From: Diadema setosum
Lineage: Eukaryota > Echinodermata > Echinoidea > Diadematoida > Diadematidae
Assembly: GCA_033980235.1 (NCBI GenBank)
Contig: CM067068.1
Location: forward strand, 37,041,869-37,105,868
Length of the DNA stretch: 64,000 bases
Reading direction: 5' to 3'
Of this stretch, positions 12,922 through 26,384 are shown piece after piece. The position numbers were made by a program, and so were the translations under genes. Below the pieces are notes generated by a model, which was not told the DNA's origin, made no database searches, and saw only the letters and a list, made by a program, of their open reading frames with translations. How positions within the stretch are numbered: position 1 is the first letter of the stretch; the number at the start of each line of letters is the position of its first letter.

Positions 12922-13434
12922 ATATTTTCATGGCTTTGAAGGGCGTGGCAATTGTCAAAGAGCTGAACATTAATCTACCTCACATGAATACTTCTCAAAG
13001 TCAATATCACGAATTTTATTCCTTATTTCCATAAATTTGCAGGTTATGACTAGAGGATGGTGTCTCTTTCCTCAGACCACGTGGACAAAAGACTCATGAC
13101 ATTTAACTGCCTTCACCTAGTTAGGAGGGCTAACAGTACTGACACACCTGCCTATGAAATACACCCGTTAACACATTCCTCCCACTAGTTTTGTAGAGCC
13201 TACAATACTACAATGAGAACATTCTTTTAGCACATGGACAGAGAACAATAACGTTGCTGATCCACCTGTACAAAAGCTGTCAAGCACTACATGCATCCCC
13301 TTTCTACTGTTAACTATTATGGCGAATCAAACGATGCAAACTTTAATCGGGTGCAAGGTATCAATAAAGTGTGTCCTGATGGGATCACAAACCCGTTTGT
13401 TCCACACAAGAGAAACACCTAAGGGGTCACAAAT

Positions 13435-13474
<40 letters not shown>

Positions 13475-13597
13475 TACTGAACAGACCTGTGATAGCTGTC
13501 ACGTACCATGTTTGAACGCCCTACAAATGAAAGAAACAATAATATATCAAAACTATGAAATACATAAACTTGGTGTCACAACTTAGTAATATTTACA
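12922..13597. repeat. Detached satellite fragment
   Basis: It begins CATATTTTCATGGCTTTGAA and follows the CA-bearing satellite monomer through to CACAACTTAGTAATATTTAC, then stops. It lies about 3 kb from the main array, separated by unique sequence, a TIR element and the minisatellite. It lacks the 1,819-type MITE insertion. Either the array was split by insertion or deletion, or this piece was transposed. Confidence 0.9.
13436..13470. repeat. (CA)n microsatellite in detached satellite fragment
   Basis: About 17 CA units at the same monomer position as the tracts at 2,375, 4,166 and 7,137. Confidence 0.97.
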
Positions 13598-13610
13598 CCC
13601 ACACTGTATA

Positions 13611-13777
13611 TCTATTCTTGTGTGAAAATTATTTGCTTCAGAATGGTCTCATATTCAAGTAATGTGCAGTTGAATGTTTCCAGGTAAGCGTTCCTGGTCA
13701 GTGACGGGGCATTAATCTGCACATTACTTGAATATGAGACCGTTCTGAAGCAAATAATTTTCACACAACAGTAGATA
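13611..13777. repeat. Inverted repeat / foldback, ~58-bp arms
   Basis: The segment 13,611-13,668 (containing GTGTGAAAATTATTTGCTTC) is repeated inverted at about 13,716-13,777 (containing GAAGCAAATAATTTTCACAC) with very few mismatches and a loop of about 50 bp. It starts exactly where the satellite fragment ends. The loop contains CAGGTAAG, which resembles a splice donor, but no exon can be argued. It could be a minimal foldback transposon. Confidence 0.8.
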
Positions 13778-14084
13778 TATAATGTACTCTAATAAATCCC
13801 ACAAGGATTGGAACAATCTTCCCTCAGCATTCCCACTGATTCCCACTGATCGGTTACTAGCCATCCCCTTTAAAACGGGATATAAAAAAATGCTGACAAT
13901 CTGATTTCTACGAAAATGGAAATCCCCACACCCCTTTTGGTGAAAGGTCCATGAAAAGTGAAGACATATCATTTTCGCAATATATGGAAAAGTGCAACCT
14001 TTTCATCAACCGTTTGGGCACTGCAGATGCCATCAGTGTCCACGGAGTTAAGATCAGACATGATGCTGTCAAAGTGTGATCATG

Positions 14085-14770
14085 TTATACATCAGCAGCA
14101 AATCTCTCTTGAATTGAAAGACAGGAAATGGTAAAATTATGTTCATGTATACACCGATGGCTCAGAAACTCTTTATCTGCATTTTATATTCCTCATTGGA
14201 AGTATGCACAAGCAAAACGCATACAAGACTTTACGTCTGTGTATACAGAGGAGAACTGATTGCCATTGTCATGTCTCTGATCTGGTTAGAACAAGTCTCG
14301 AATCTGTACGCTGGATCAGTGGTTATTTTTTGCGATACATTCAGTGTTTTATAGGCTATTAATTCAAATAAGCCGGAAACTTTTGTAAGTGAAATTGTTA
14401 TGAGACTTACGGGATTGAAATATAAAGGATTTAATAAATGTAAATTTTGAATGGATACCCAGTCATTATGGTATTAATGGAAATGAGGTTGCGGACAGAG
14501 AGGCAAAAGCTGCTTTATTTCGAAATGTTATTGATGTTATTATTGAAAATGAATATGTTATAATGTAAACATCAGAATATCCGCTGAAGTTGATTAAAAA
14601 AAAACCCAGTTCGCTAAGCAACCAGAAGGAAAAGTCTATTATGAATAAATTGAGAATGGGAAACATTTCTTTAAATGATGATCTGTTTAGATTGAATATG
14701 CATGAAAATGGGATGTGTCCGAATTGTTCACAAAAGTAATGTTTGAAAGAGTGACCCATTTTTTTTTTTA
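14085..14770 (+). pseudogene. Broken RNase H domain and C-terminal zinc knuckle of a non-LTR retrotransposon
   Basis: Three-frame reading on the plus strand gives RNase H landmarks in order: VHVYTDGSET near 14,140 (first Asp), GELIAIVMSLIWLEQV near 14,255 (conserved Glu), VVIFCDTFSVL near 14,320 (third acidic residue, D-T-F where D-S is usual), and FEWIPSHYGINGNEVADREA near 14,445 (last Asp, in the classic NE-x-AD context). Further on, LRMGNISLNDDLFRLNMHEN and CPNC, with an ECPKY-like end shifted by frame, resemble the C-terminal CCHC region of retrotransposon ORF2. At least two frameshifts and several stops show it is dead. RNase H carried by a non-LTR element points to the I/Nimb/R1-like group; the reverse transcriptase part is absent, so the clade is inferred. 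Confidence 0.8.
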
Positions 14771-14899
14771 TGTGAATGTCCAAAGTATATAATAGAAAAA
14801 GAGTATGTTATTAGCAGAAATAGATATCACTGATGAGCGTCACATTTTGCTGTTTGTAGGAAGTACTTACTTAAAGCATATCCGTGCTTTTATTCAGTA

Positions 14900-15500
14900 T
14901 GTCCAGAGGACTAGAAGATTCACTCTAACACATAATTTTGTGAGATAAGTATGTTTTGATTTAATTATTCTGCACACTGCACACAGCCCATATTTGCTTT
15001 ATATCTTAGTGTTGTTTTGTTTTCTAATTCATGTAAATTTGTGATAAAATTCGCGTTAAATACTCCCAAATAATCACGAGAATCGATCGAGCCCCTCTCG
15101 TGTATTGGAGTGGCCTAGGCAGGCGGACAGCCAATCACGGTCTCTCCTTGCTGAGAAGTCTGCTCAAAGTACCGAGCCGGGCTGGCCACAAAATACGATC
15201 GTCGATTGGGCAGCTCGAACGGAGGCCAGTGAGGTAGATTTATTTGATGTAATATATAATATTTGAATTATTTTCAACAAAATGAAAATAATTTAAGGTA
15301 AAATTTAAATATTTAAAGTAACTAAATGAATATAGATTTCGTGTAAATATTCTTAGAGAAATGATAAACGCCAAATAAATTCAAATAACAACAACAACAG
15401 AAGCCTTGTCTTGGTATGTCCACAGGTGTTCTGTTAGTCTTTGTTCACGGCAACGAAGGAAATATCCAAAGGTTATGATGCCCACGGGTCTTCTGTTGTA
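14900..15500. other. Intergenic stretch with a small CpG-richer patch
   Basis: No gene seen. Between about 15,060 and 15,230 the base composition becomes GC- and CpG-richer (CACGAGAATCGATCGAGCCC, CCGAGCCGGGCTGGCC) than the flanking AT-rich DNA. It may be a remnant of an inserted element; no inverted ends or frame were found. Confidence 0.4.
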
Positions 15501-15519
15501 AACACGGTGTGCTTAGTCT

Positions 15520-15800
15520 TTATTCAAGGTTATGATACAGTGTATCCCTTTATCTAAAACAAACTAACAAGCAAGCAAGCAAAGAAACAAACAAACAATT
15601 CCTCTTACATTTTTTTTCCGTAATTTGAATTTTTTTTTAATCATTCATCATTTTACAGCGAAGGGAGTATCCAAAGGTTAGGATACAGTGTATATCCCTT
15701 TATCTAAAACAAACAAACAAACAAACAAACAAACAAACAAACAGTTCCTCTTGTATCTTTTTCGTAATTTGATTGTTTTTCCAATTATTCACCATTTTCA
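15520..15800. repeat. ~145-bp tandem duplication with (ACAA)n tracts
   Basis: Two adjacent copies share GGTTATGATACAGTGTAT-like sequence, CCCTTTATCTAAAACAAAC, an (ACAA)n tract, CAGTTCCTCTT, a T-rich TTTTTCCGTAATTTGA segment and TTCATCATTTT. The second copy has the longer (ACAA)n tract (about 15,709-15,740). Divergence between copies is moderate. Confidence 0.8.
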
Positions 15801-16584
15801 GGTGAAAACGCGAATGCCACGCCAATTTGTCGCTTTATTTCCATCCAACAACGAAACATAATGAAACTACAATGTACCGGTACACTTCAATGAATTATAA
15901 TAAATAATAATAATTGTAAAAGAGCATAGTGTCTTCAAAAGATAGATCTGCTTAAAAAGAAAGAAACAAACAAAGAAAGAAAGAAAGAAAGAAAATCATA
16001 GTCTTCACAACATTCACCTTTATGTTTGAAGACGGGAGGGGATCTTTGTCCCTCGCTCAAACGTGAAGATGAAGCAGAAGTTGCTGCTATTATAGTGCCG
16101 GGGGATACAATCGCACTGCGCGGCAATGGACATAATAATTTGCATACAGCATGACTGCTCATACTTGAAGTTACAGTGATGCATTCATATAAGTGTTGCT
16201 TTTGTCACGTAAAAGTAACATGATAGTCACGTTGAGTGAGAGAGAGGGAAGAGAAAGAAAACAAAAGCAATCATCTACGAAGCATAACATTCTATGTGCC
16301 CTTTCAGGGCATGACGTTATAGAGAATCATGATTTACCCAATATAAAAAGAACAATGAACAACAGAGAAGAGATGAATCCCACTAAGATCAGAGGAGCAC
16401 AGTAAAACTGCAGGTGCATCCGCAGAGACTCGGAAATAAACATAATAGATACAACAATGAATAAAGAATGAGTTTTTAGGGGTTTCTACACTCAGCAAAA
16501 AAAAAAAAAAAGAAAGAAAGAAAGTCAACGCTTTGTCAAGTTTAGATTTCTCATAGAACATTTGCCTGAAAGCTAATGTATTAT

Positions 16585-17425
16585 ATACCATATTAAAGGT
16601 AATTTAATTGGCTATAAACCTGGTAGGTCAACAAATACGGAAACCTAACGCATGAGTGAACACCGTTGTTTTTTTTTTTCTCTTCTAGGGCACACAAGTA
16701 AAAATTGCAAAGCTGAACAAGTTGTCATTCATACGTATGTGCGCTTCCATAGAACAATAAGAATAAACAACAAATTTCACACTTAAAGAAACATGAATTA
16801 AATTGCAAAAATACAACTTTTATCTCATGTCAAACAATCTACATTTAAATGAAATAAGAGAAGAAGTAATCACTAACAAAATGATAGAAATTTGAGGTGT
16901 TTTTAAATAAGGAAATTCGTCTGTTGAGAATGATACGGGCGTTAAGTTGCCACTAAACCCGAAGTGTTCAAGTTCATTCTCAACAGGCTTAATAATGTTT
17001 GGTTCTTGAAATTGTCACGTGGATTTGAAATCACTAGAACAAAATAAATAAATAGATAAATTTTGCACATTTATGCTTATTATTCCCTATGTCAATTGAA
17101 GTTTGACGTGACAGAAAATTCTTATATTTCCCCTTTAGGTTACCACTTCGTTTTTCTTAGAGGTTATAAAGAGATTAAAAGAACAAAAAATTATTTTCCT
17201 CATTTCATTCATGTCTCTCATTGTGTCAAACTGGTCCTTTGTTGTCAATGTTATCGTGAAGGGCATTTGCAAATGAAAGAGAACATGCCAATTTTTGCAA
17301 TTTTTAATTTTGCGCCTTGGAGGACAAAAAGGAATGTGCTCACTCATGCGTAACGTTTTCTTTTGAATTAACCTTTTAGCTAAAATATCTAATCAATTTA
17401 CCTTTAATAAGGTATATAATAAGAC
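16585..17425. repeat. Large imperfect inverted repeat (foldback), ~840 bp
   Basis: TATTATATACCATATTAAAG near 16,579 is matched inverted by CTTTAATAAGGTATATAATA near 17,400. Farther in, ACGCATGAGTGA near 16,649 matches TCACTCATGCGT near 17,340, and GTAAAAATTGCAAAG near 16,700 matches a TTTTTGCAATTTTTAATTTT segment near 17,297. At the centre, CTGTTGAGAATGA (16,919) pairs with TCATTCTCAACAG (16,974). The arms total nearly 400 bp each but are strongly diverged. This fits an old foldback transposon or MITE. The short open frames inside it on both strands have no recognisable domain. Confidence 0.6.
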
Positions 17426-19800
17426 ATTGATTTCATAAAAATCTTCAATGAAAAATATGACCTCAAAAAAGTGTTAACTTTCTCTTTTTGCCTAGTGTAG
17501 ATAATGTAGCACTGGTACTGTGAGATCATCATTTTCTTTTACTGCTTTTTTAAATTAATGAATAGACTTGGTGTTACTTAACTCAAGTGAACGTTTATTG
17601 GAAATAATATGTGGGCCAGCATGTCGTATGAATTTGTGTGCTAAGATTTGTATTTCAATGCCGCTATTAGGTTCGGATTTCTCACTTAAAGTACGCTGAT
17701 ATTATATTGATCTTGAAAAGCCAAAAAGTGAGGGGCTCCCTAGGGAGGTGAGAAGAACATCTCCATTTTACACTATACATCCATTGCTGAGGTTCTTATC
17801 CGATAATCTCCAAATTTCAAACAAAATATGATTAATTTGTGTTGACCCTTTCTGGTTATCACTGCAACCAGCATACAAAATCAAGCTGTGAATAGTTTTT
17901 AATGCTTTCCCAAAGATGTATGATTGGGAGAAGTCTCTAGCATGGCTCGATATAATTTCGTCACATGAAATATGAAATGTGATTACTAGTAGATAAATTT
18001 TGTTTGTTTTTTTTCTGTGCACTTTGATTTTACATTTTTCGAGGTAATATTTGTCCTAATTGTAATACTATTTCACAGCAGCGTCTCCATAACAGTTGTG
18101 ATAGCGCCTGCTAATCTGCTTCAAAGCAATAATGTACAGTCGGAACCACAACAAAGGTTACTTTAAGGAAATATTCATTAATTATCAAAACGGTTATAGC
18201 GCCCTCTTTAATTTTGTCTTTATTTCTTATCTGGTAATCACCTCTTTCTTGTAAGATTTGGCCCTTTAAATGCACTAAATTTGTCAAAACAAGGCTCATA
18301 TATAATGTTCTTTTGTCTTTATAGATTTGAAATAACAGCACAATTTGATTCTGTTTTACCTCGCATGCACAATTCATGATTTAGAACAAAGTGGTTGAAT
18401 ACTATTTTGATATTTTTCTTTGTTTGTAGCGTATTTTGACTGAGTGTACTCCAATCCGGCATTTGGCGAAATTTTGATGGTGTCATCATAATTATGCTGA
18501 CTATATGTGCAAAATTTCAGAGGAATTGGATGAAAAATCTTGAAATTATGAAAGTCACGCTTTGCCTGTCTTTGGTCACAGAGCGTCAAAAACCGTTATT
18601 TGGTATTGGTCGGGATAATGGCTGAAATCTATCACCAAGCTACGCACTACTCCAGAAATGCTATCATAGCAAAATATAACCCTTAAATATATGCTATAAA
18701 TTATCAAAATGTACAACTAGAACTTGCTATATACTTCAGGTGGTACCAATAACCAATTTTTAGGGTCTTAGCCCATGGACTGATACGGGCAAAGAGCATC
18801 CTAGCCTTGAAATTTTGTATTGTTATGTTTTTATTGATATCCAGGCTTACTAAGAGCTAAACACATACTTTATGTAAGATTTATTTCTTATTCAGTTGTA
18901 TACTTACATCACGAAGTGCCTTCGGAGGAGTTAAGTTTTCTTGTTGTCCGGTATATGTACAACTGTATGCATGCGTGGACAAAGTGGGCCTATAAACTTA
19001 TCGGTGCGTATGTTCAAAGTCAAAGGTATAAGGCAAAAGACCAAATTCTGCAAAAGTCAGTATTTCCCCTGTATCTATTCGTGTATTACCGGGTAAAGAT
19101 TATCTACGGACATTTTTTGGTCATGAGCTCTAGAGCTCTAAGTGAAACGTTGAAGTTCAAGTGAACTGAAATGTTATAATTCATTTTTTTCTCCATATCT
19201 GCGAAACGGCTCAAGGAATCTTCATGAAATTGATATATGCATATACATCCTGGCGATGTTTCTCACGGGAATTCAGGTTCATTGGGCGAAAAGTCACATT
19301 AAAAGGCTTAAAGTATTATGTGATGCTAGAATTAATCTTTCTCCGTATCTTGGAAATTACTGGGTGCATTTTGATCAAACATGATGATTTCGAAAGGAAA
19401 AAAATATGCCATGGGATTAAATGCCAAGTATAAAAGTTAGAATGGTACAATCGTTATTCCTTTATTTTGAAAAAAAAACTGTAAATGTTGTCACAAAAAT
19501 GGATTCTAATGGTTAAGGATTGAAGTAGGATATATACTTAAAGTGCTCAAATTCCTAAATGTCATTCTAATATTTTGCCAAACATGTGAAACTGTCGTCT
19601 CACATTGCTATTGACGTACTCTAGACATATTGGTATATAGAACCATGTTATATGGTGGATGGATCACGGAGCGAGATTTTTACTGGTACAGTTTCATATG
19701 ATATCTAGGAGTACTGGTAGTACATAAAATAAGATTAAGTCACTCATTTTAAGTTATTCAGGGTAAAGTAATCGTGATCTATACCATGATATGGGCACAG
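17426..19800. other. AT-rich stretch, nothing recognised
   Basis: The stretch has no gene, RNA gene or clear repeat that I can support. Several frames of 70-88 codons occur on both strands (for example 18,111-18,377 minus and 18,916-19,164 plus), but none shows a domain or a coding signature. Confidence 0.4.
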
Positions 19801-19805
19801 ATTGG

Positions 19806-20288
<483 letters not shown>

Positions 20289-20291
20289 CAA

Positions 20292-20807
20292 AACTAGATA
20301 TAATTCGTCATTCTAACTTTATTTAAACATAACAGATTAAACCACAACAACATAGGTACACATACACATCATACAGTGAAGAAAGTAAATACATTACAAA
20401 ATTTATATCCTAATTTCTGTTGGTTGCACTGAAAAAATACTTGCACGTGACAAAGAAAAACATAAGATTCAACAAATTTCATTGTGTCCAAACAGCTGCA
20501 AGCTTTTACAAATAAAAGTCTTTGCAGAACTTGTGGAAAACAATGCATTTCGTGTCAAACTTTGTCCCGAGAAGGCAATTGCATTTTGCTTTTACTAACT
20601 GACTCTTCATTTCATTTTTTATTCCATTTCTTCTTATTTCACTTCCAACAAAAGTATAGCATTGTGAACATTGTGATAGCCATTCCACAGCACCTACGCC
20701 TACTTACACCTTTACACACACACACAAGTAATTTATGGCACTAATATGCTTGTGCACATGTAACACACAAACGCTAAAAAGATATACACTTATGATATAC
20801 ACTTATG

Positions 20808-20892
<85 letters not shown>

Positions 20893-21265
20893 TTCTTTAC
20901 CTGTGAATGTGGGTGCCATTGATATTTCACACAACCATCTACAGGGTAATACACTACCTACACTCATGCACAATCACGCAGAAAGAACATACGCACCATA
21001 AGTACCCAATGAAAAGAAAATTGAAGCGAGTATCTTCACAAAACATTCAATAAATAGGCATGATAGGACTGAGATAGGTTGAGGAAGTGGTGAAAGAAGG
21101 CTTTTGTACCTTTTTTCACTCTATAGAAGATCATCTTACTATACAAAGGAAAAAGACATGGGCTTGGGGTAAAAATGCCTTCTCTTCAAGATGTTGACTC
21201 AAATATTCTATTCATGAGAGCTAAACAGTACCATCACTATTACTATACGCATTAAACTTTAACAT
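20292..21265. other. No gene seen; compound (TA)n-(TG)n tract inside
   Basis: Mainly AT-rich unique sequence. A (TA)n tract at about 20,812-20,871 passes into (TG)n up to 20,891. The word GATATACACTTAT is duplicated just before it (about 20,780-20,806). Frames at 20,484-20,744 (plus) and 20,506-20,688 (minus) overlap one another and show no domain. Confidence 0.5.
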
Positions 21266-21267
21266 CG

Positions 21268-21269
<2 letters not shown>

Positions 21270-21317
<48 letters not shown>

Positions 21318-21320
21318 CTA
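21270..21320. repeat. (CA)n microsatellite
   Basis: An AC dinucleotide tract with a single interrupting AAAC. Confidence 0.95.
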
Positions 21321-21636
21321 CTTTCACGCATTTTTTTTTAGTTATATCCAGATCCAGTATTGGATGACACTTGAAAACGCACAGGAAACAGGTAAGGACA
21401 AGTATGTAAACTTAAGTTTCACACTTTATTCAAGTTTTCTTGAGTAATATGAGGGAAATCAAACAGATCTATCACAATAAGAAAGTCCAGAAATTTTAAA
21501 GTTCCATGCATTTTCACAAAGTACCACCCAATTTGCCAATAAGTGGAAGTAATTTCGCCACGACCTCACAGTCCTTCGACGACCTACACACAAAAGGTCA
21601 TCTCTTTGACATACTTATTCGAAAAGATCAACTTGG

Positions 21637-21677
21637 GTTTGTTTGTTTGTTTGTTTGTTTGTTTGTTTGTTTGTTTT
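21637..21677. repeat. (GTTT)n microsatellite
   Basis: About ten GTTT units; it gives an artificial FVCLFVCL peptide in the plus-strand frame. Confidence 0.95.
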
Positions 21678-22232
21678 TTGCATCATTTTTGGGGTAATAC
21701 TTGTGCATTAGTGACTCTTATTTATAGAACAAAGAGGATAGATATGTTAATCATCGAACAAAGACTTTTTTATTTGTTTGAGTGCAACCTATCACAATGT
21801 TGTTTGATGTACGCTGATTTGCATAATGATCTAATTATGTGATTGTTTTCAATCGTAATTCGGGGAACATGGGAACTCTTGAATTTAACAACTTTTTCCT
21901 TAATAATGTCATCTTGATAAGACATGCATGTATTTATTTGTTTCTGTGACTTTATTTATCTATTGATGCAAAACTAAACATCGTATGGACTTTCAAACAT
22001 TTTCTTGTTTTAAAAACCAGTGGCGTGAAATTCCATGATTACCAGTGACCGTTTACGGTCCAGAAAGTGAATCGGGAACATTTTAACGCTTAGCATCAAA
22101 AAGAAAAAAAAAAACTAACAAATAAACCTAAAATACTTTTATTGAGAGTTTGGTAATATTTTAAACTGCGCGTTACAATATACTAGAACTTGCCCAACTT
22201 TCCGTTCCTAACGTTCTTCTATACACTCTACG

Positions 22233-22283
22233 TGTGCGCTTTTTATTTGCTGCCACAGGCGAAACCTGTGTGAGAAAGCGCAC
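22233..22283. other. Nested stem-loop
   Basis: The outer arms GTGCGCTTT (22,233-22,241) and AAAGCGCAC (22,275-22,283) enclose an inner stem CACAGG-CGAAA-CCTGTG. The two helices are stacked in a 51-nt unit in otherwise featureless DNA. It is not the canonical histone mRNA stem-loop. Role unknown. Confidence 0.45.
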
Positions 22284-22934
22284 GATGTTAACGAAAAAAA
22301 AATGACATGGAAAAAAACATAATAATCAGCTTCAAAGCTGCGTGTTTAGCTCAAAAGCTCTTTGAAATTACCGAAGTAGTGCAATGACGAAGATGTTTTT
22401 TGTTTTCCAAGAAAAGGTTTTAATACGATTGCGCTTTTCATCAGGCATACAACCAGGGTTCTGAGATGGATTTTTTTTTACTGCCTTAGGGAGGCTAGAA
22501 TACCACTTTAGCCTTATTTCTATTTAAAAAGGGAAACATATTGATCTCGATCGTGATTTCCATACAAAATTCTTCTTTCACCTAGTATTTATCTAATGGA
22601 TTCTTCATGGTTCATACTTTTGATAGTCAATAGACTACATCTTATAAGAACTTAATCACGACTTGGAGATAGTCACACCCTTGTTCCATTGAAGATGATT
22701 TCTATTGCAATTGTGTATTCAGGTAGAAAAGGAATGCCAAGGGTCGGGTGGAGTGGGAAGAATGGGATAGATTCTTTGTGCACTTCAGGAACATGATATT
22801 TCCATTAGTACGTCAATATTGATCAAACGTGATGATCGATATGTTTGAAGTAAACACTTCCTCGCTACTTTTTAAAAGTTCACTTTGGCTGGTAGTATTG
22901 CTTGCTCTAGACAATGATACTCACTCAGTTTTTC

Positions 22935-22952
22935 TCTCTCCCTCTCTTCTCT

Positions 22953-22983
<31 letters not shown>

Positions 22984-23015
22984 TTCTCTCTGAGTCTCTC
23001 TTTCTCTTTCTCTCT
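22935..23015. repeat. CT-rich microsatellite
   Basis: A (TC)n tract with interruptions, followed by further CTCTCT-rich sequence. Confidence 0.95.
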
Positions 23016-23019
23016 CATT

Positions 23020-26000
23020 TTCTCATTCTTTTCAAACGCGCAAAAGTAATTGTCTATTTCTCCCACAAGTGAGCAAGCATCAACCCTTTCCTACCGAGAA
23101 TCTGACATTCATGTAGATTTTGCGTGGGACCAATAAGGTTCTGGCAGGTCATTTGGTTAAAGCCTGCATGTTTTATCATGAATTTTCACACACACAAAAG
23201 ATCAGACTCTCTAAGAGCCACCAGTCACGGGAGAGAAAAGTAAAAATATTTCGCGTTTTTTCCATGAAGATATCGATTTGAGGCTTTAATGCTGGATGGA
23301 GATGGTTAGCAAAACGAAATGGAAAGAGAGGTATAAAGAGATTGGAAATGGTTAAATAGACATCGAGAATCAAAACCTTGGATAGAAAAAGTATGTTAGA
23401 AATCAGAAAATCTCCAACTTTACTTCTTGGAATTAAAGCTAAAAACACAACAATCCACTGAACTGTTCACAATCGTTACGATTTTCAGGAGTTCTTGCAG
23501 CCAAGAATATGTATGTACATATTATGTTCTGCGTTTTTTTAATCGTTAAATGACTATCATAATTGTTATCATTTTTTCATTTCATTTATTGTCCATCTCA
23601 TGGATATTTGATTTGTCCACATGTTTTTTTCCATTAAAAAATGCGATACAATTACATAAACAACATTTAAATGACATAATTAAAGATATTGAAAAATGAA
23701 ATAATATAATAATAAAAGAGAGGAATCATTTTGCCAACATTATAAAACATAATGGAACAAATATCATATACATAACATCTTATATCAATATTAATGTGCA
23801 AGCATTCAACGTATTGAATGTTTACATATAACAGTAAAAAACAATGCATCAACATGACGAGCTTGACCAGTTTTATTAATACTTGTTTCTTATATGACCA
23901 CCTAACAAAGAATGAATAAAATATGAAAAAAAAAATGGGGAAGTAAAAGAACAGAGAAGTAATCCTCACGAGTAAAACAATAATAATGCTTAAAGGGATA
24001 GTATAGTATTGGTGGAGATTAGGCTTTGGCTTTTAACTTTTTGCGAGATACCAAGAATTCAGGTATGAAATGATACAGAGCATACCATTCTCAGGGGAAA
24101 GGCTGAGACATCCAATAAGAAATGTAAAACAAAACGATCCTAATAAATGGTGGGTCCCACCTTTTAATATGATTTCTCTGTTTTGGGCATCTCAGCCATT
24201 TCAAAACCAATTTTCATCAAATAAACCGTAAACAATGAATCCCTCTTGGAATTACATGGTTTTTAATATTTTACAAGATATTTCTCATGTTAAAAAAAAA
24301 AAATGTTAAAAACCTGAAGTTAGGTCTCAACCAAAACTATGTACGATCCCTCTAACGTATTTTCTTTTCATCAGCTGAAATCCAAGAGGCTCGACTGGCA
24401 GTATTACAATCATCATAAGGACATTGTATGAAAAGTGAATGAACCAATACTTGAGTCCAAATATTACTTGATGAAGATTCGAAATTATTTATCTCGTTGT
24501 TTTCTTTTTCCAAAAGTTGAAGAGAATTGAATCAGAGAAGGAAATTTAAATCTTTCTAATATCCACATAGTTAAAACAGGTGACTGTTCTTTACACTGCA
24601 TCTTTTCATACAAATTGGTATGTTTCGATTATAGTCCATAACATTATTCATCACCATACATAAATGAATGATGATCACAGAATTTTTTCTTTCTTTCTTT
24701 TTCTTTCCTTTCTTTCCATATCACCCGAAAACCTTACTAACTTATAACGTTGTCAACAATTATTTATAAGGCGCCTTTCCTAAACATGCTGACCTAAATA
24801 AGCATGGAGCTATAGCTCCATAAGTGATTACTGCTTGTTTTTATGCCATGTCTCATTATTTCAAATAACCAACTGAGAACATTACCATTAAATCAGGCCT
24901 ACACTGTTTCATTTCATATATGATTAATTCCTGTTCATTTTGAACAAAGAGTATCAGTGTATAAAAAACATATCATGACAAAAAAGTAATATACACACTC
25001 TACACACGAAATACAAAATAAACACAAAATTTCAAAACTGGAAAATTTATGAAACCTGAAGGAATTTTTTGAATTATATCTAAAATGACAAAGTTGTTGA
25101 TTTTCGTACAAAAAATCAGAAGAGGCTGCCCTGGATTAATACCATATTATTACCATTGTTTATCGTTATCATTCTAATATCATCATCATCATCATCATCA
25201 TCATCATTGATTGTGTTGTTATGCTATTATTGTACTAATAGATTTCATAGGTGTGACTTTTTGTGAGCACGGCGTTGTATGTGAGGCGAGACAAAGGCAA
25301 TTTTTTCATCTCTTACAAAATATGGTGTGACCTCTGACCTTTAATTCTCATTTCGTTGTCAGGTGCATTGCATAGTCTTCATTTTGTGGGTATGTTACTA
25401 GTTTGTTAGCCTGCATCATGAAACCCACAAAACCTCGCACATGCCAATTTTCCAGTAGGCCTAAAAATTGTGTGGGTTCAACAAGGAATACTTATTGGCC
25501 TAAACGTGAAGTTATCTTTCAACTTGATAATCTCAATAGAAATAAATTCAATTCGATTTGATTCAATAAAAAAATTAGATTATAGTTTATTACCATTCGA
25601 CTAAAGGATGAAACATAATGCAAATCTGCAAATTAACCTACGCAGGGATAAAGTTGACTCGAAAGAATTGAGTAAAGACAAATGATGATAATCTTCATGG
25701 TAGAAGTTTTGCCAAAATCAGAGAGAGGGAATGATAAAGACACATGTTTTAAAAAAAATGTGACTTGGTTCGGAACCACATAAATCATGCAAAATGGAAT
25801 ATGGTGATGACGGTATAGAGTTGGTTTGAACAAAAAATTGGTCCATAATCAAGCATATTTAACCCTTTGCTCTTCTAAGAGTCATTGCTATAATTTATTG
25901 CAACACAGGAGCTCCTAATGCACATGATACATAATCATTATCTTTAAGTCATGTCAGATTTATTGTGTGGGTGTGATTTTTTTTGGATTATTGCTTATGT

Positions 26001-26340
26001 AAATAAAAGGTCACTGGAACCATAACAACACCACTTTATCCAATTTCCATGAATCTCTTCTCCATAAGCAAAATACAGGAAACAACAGATCCGTTTAATT
26101 ATAATGTCGGCGAGATTTTCTGCCAATGAGTTTATCTGGATGCTTTTACTCGTATGCTAATTAAAACAAAACAAAGAAAAAATTATATTATTATAATTAT
26201 ATCATTATAACAATGATATGATTATCCTCCCAGCCAAAGTGACGTATTAGGGTTTAGATGCTGGAATTATCTCTCCTCGAAAATAATAAGCTGCATGCTC
26301 GTCCTTATATTCTTTTAAACGCAAATTACAAGAGATTTTA
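23020..26340. other. AT-rich stretch, no gene seen
   Basis: No exon, RNA gene or transposon core is recognised. An (ATC)n microsatellite lies at about 25,180-25,207. Near 25,550 the words AATAAATTCAATTCGATTTG resemble the short tail repeats that end some LINEs. Frames of 66-100 codons on the minus strand (23,176-23,448, 23,667-23,969, 25,633-25,833) are AT-driven and have no recognisable family. Confidence 0.4.
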
Positions 26341-26384
26341 CTGAATTCATATTTTAGAGACATTGAATAAATTTGTAACTTCTG

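Noticed and set aside
12505..12970. MAEVK and NGRGK repeat proteins
   Set aside because: Overlapping frames on the same strand through a 15-bp minisatellite; no start context, flanking exon or domain.
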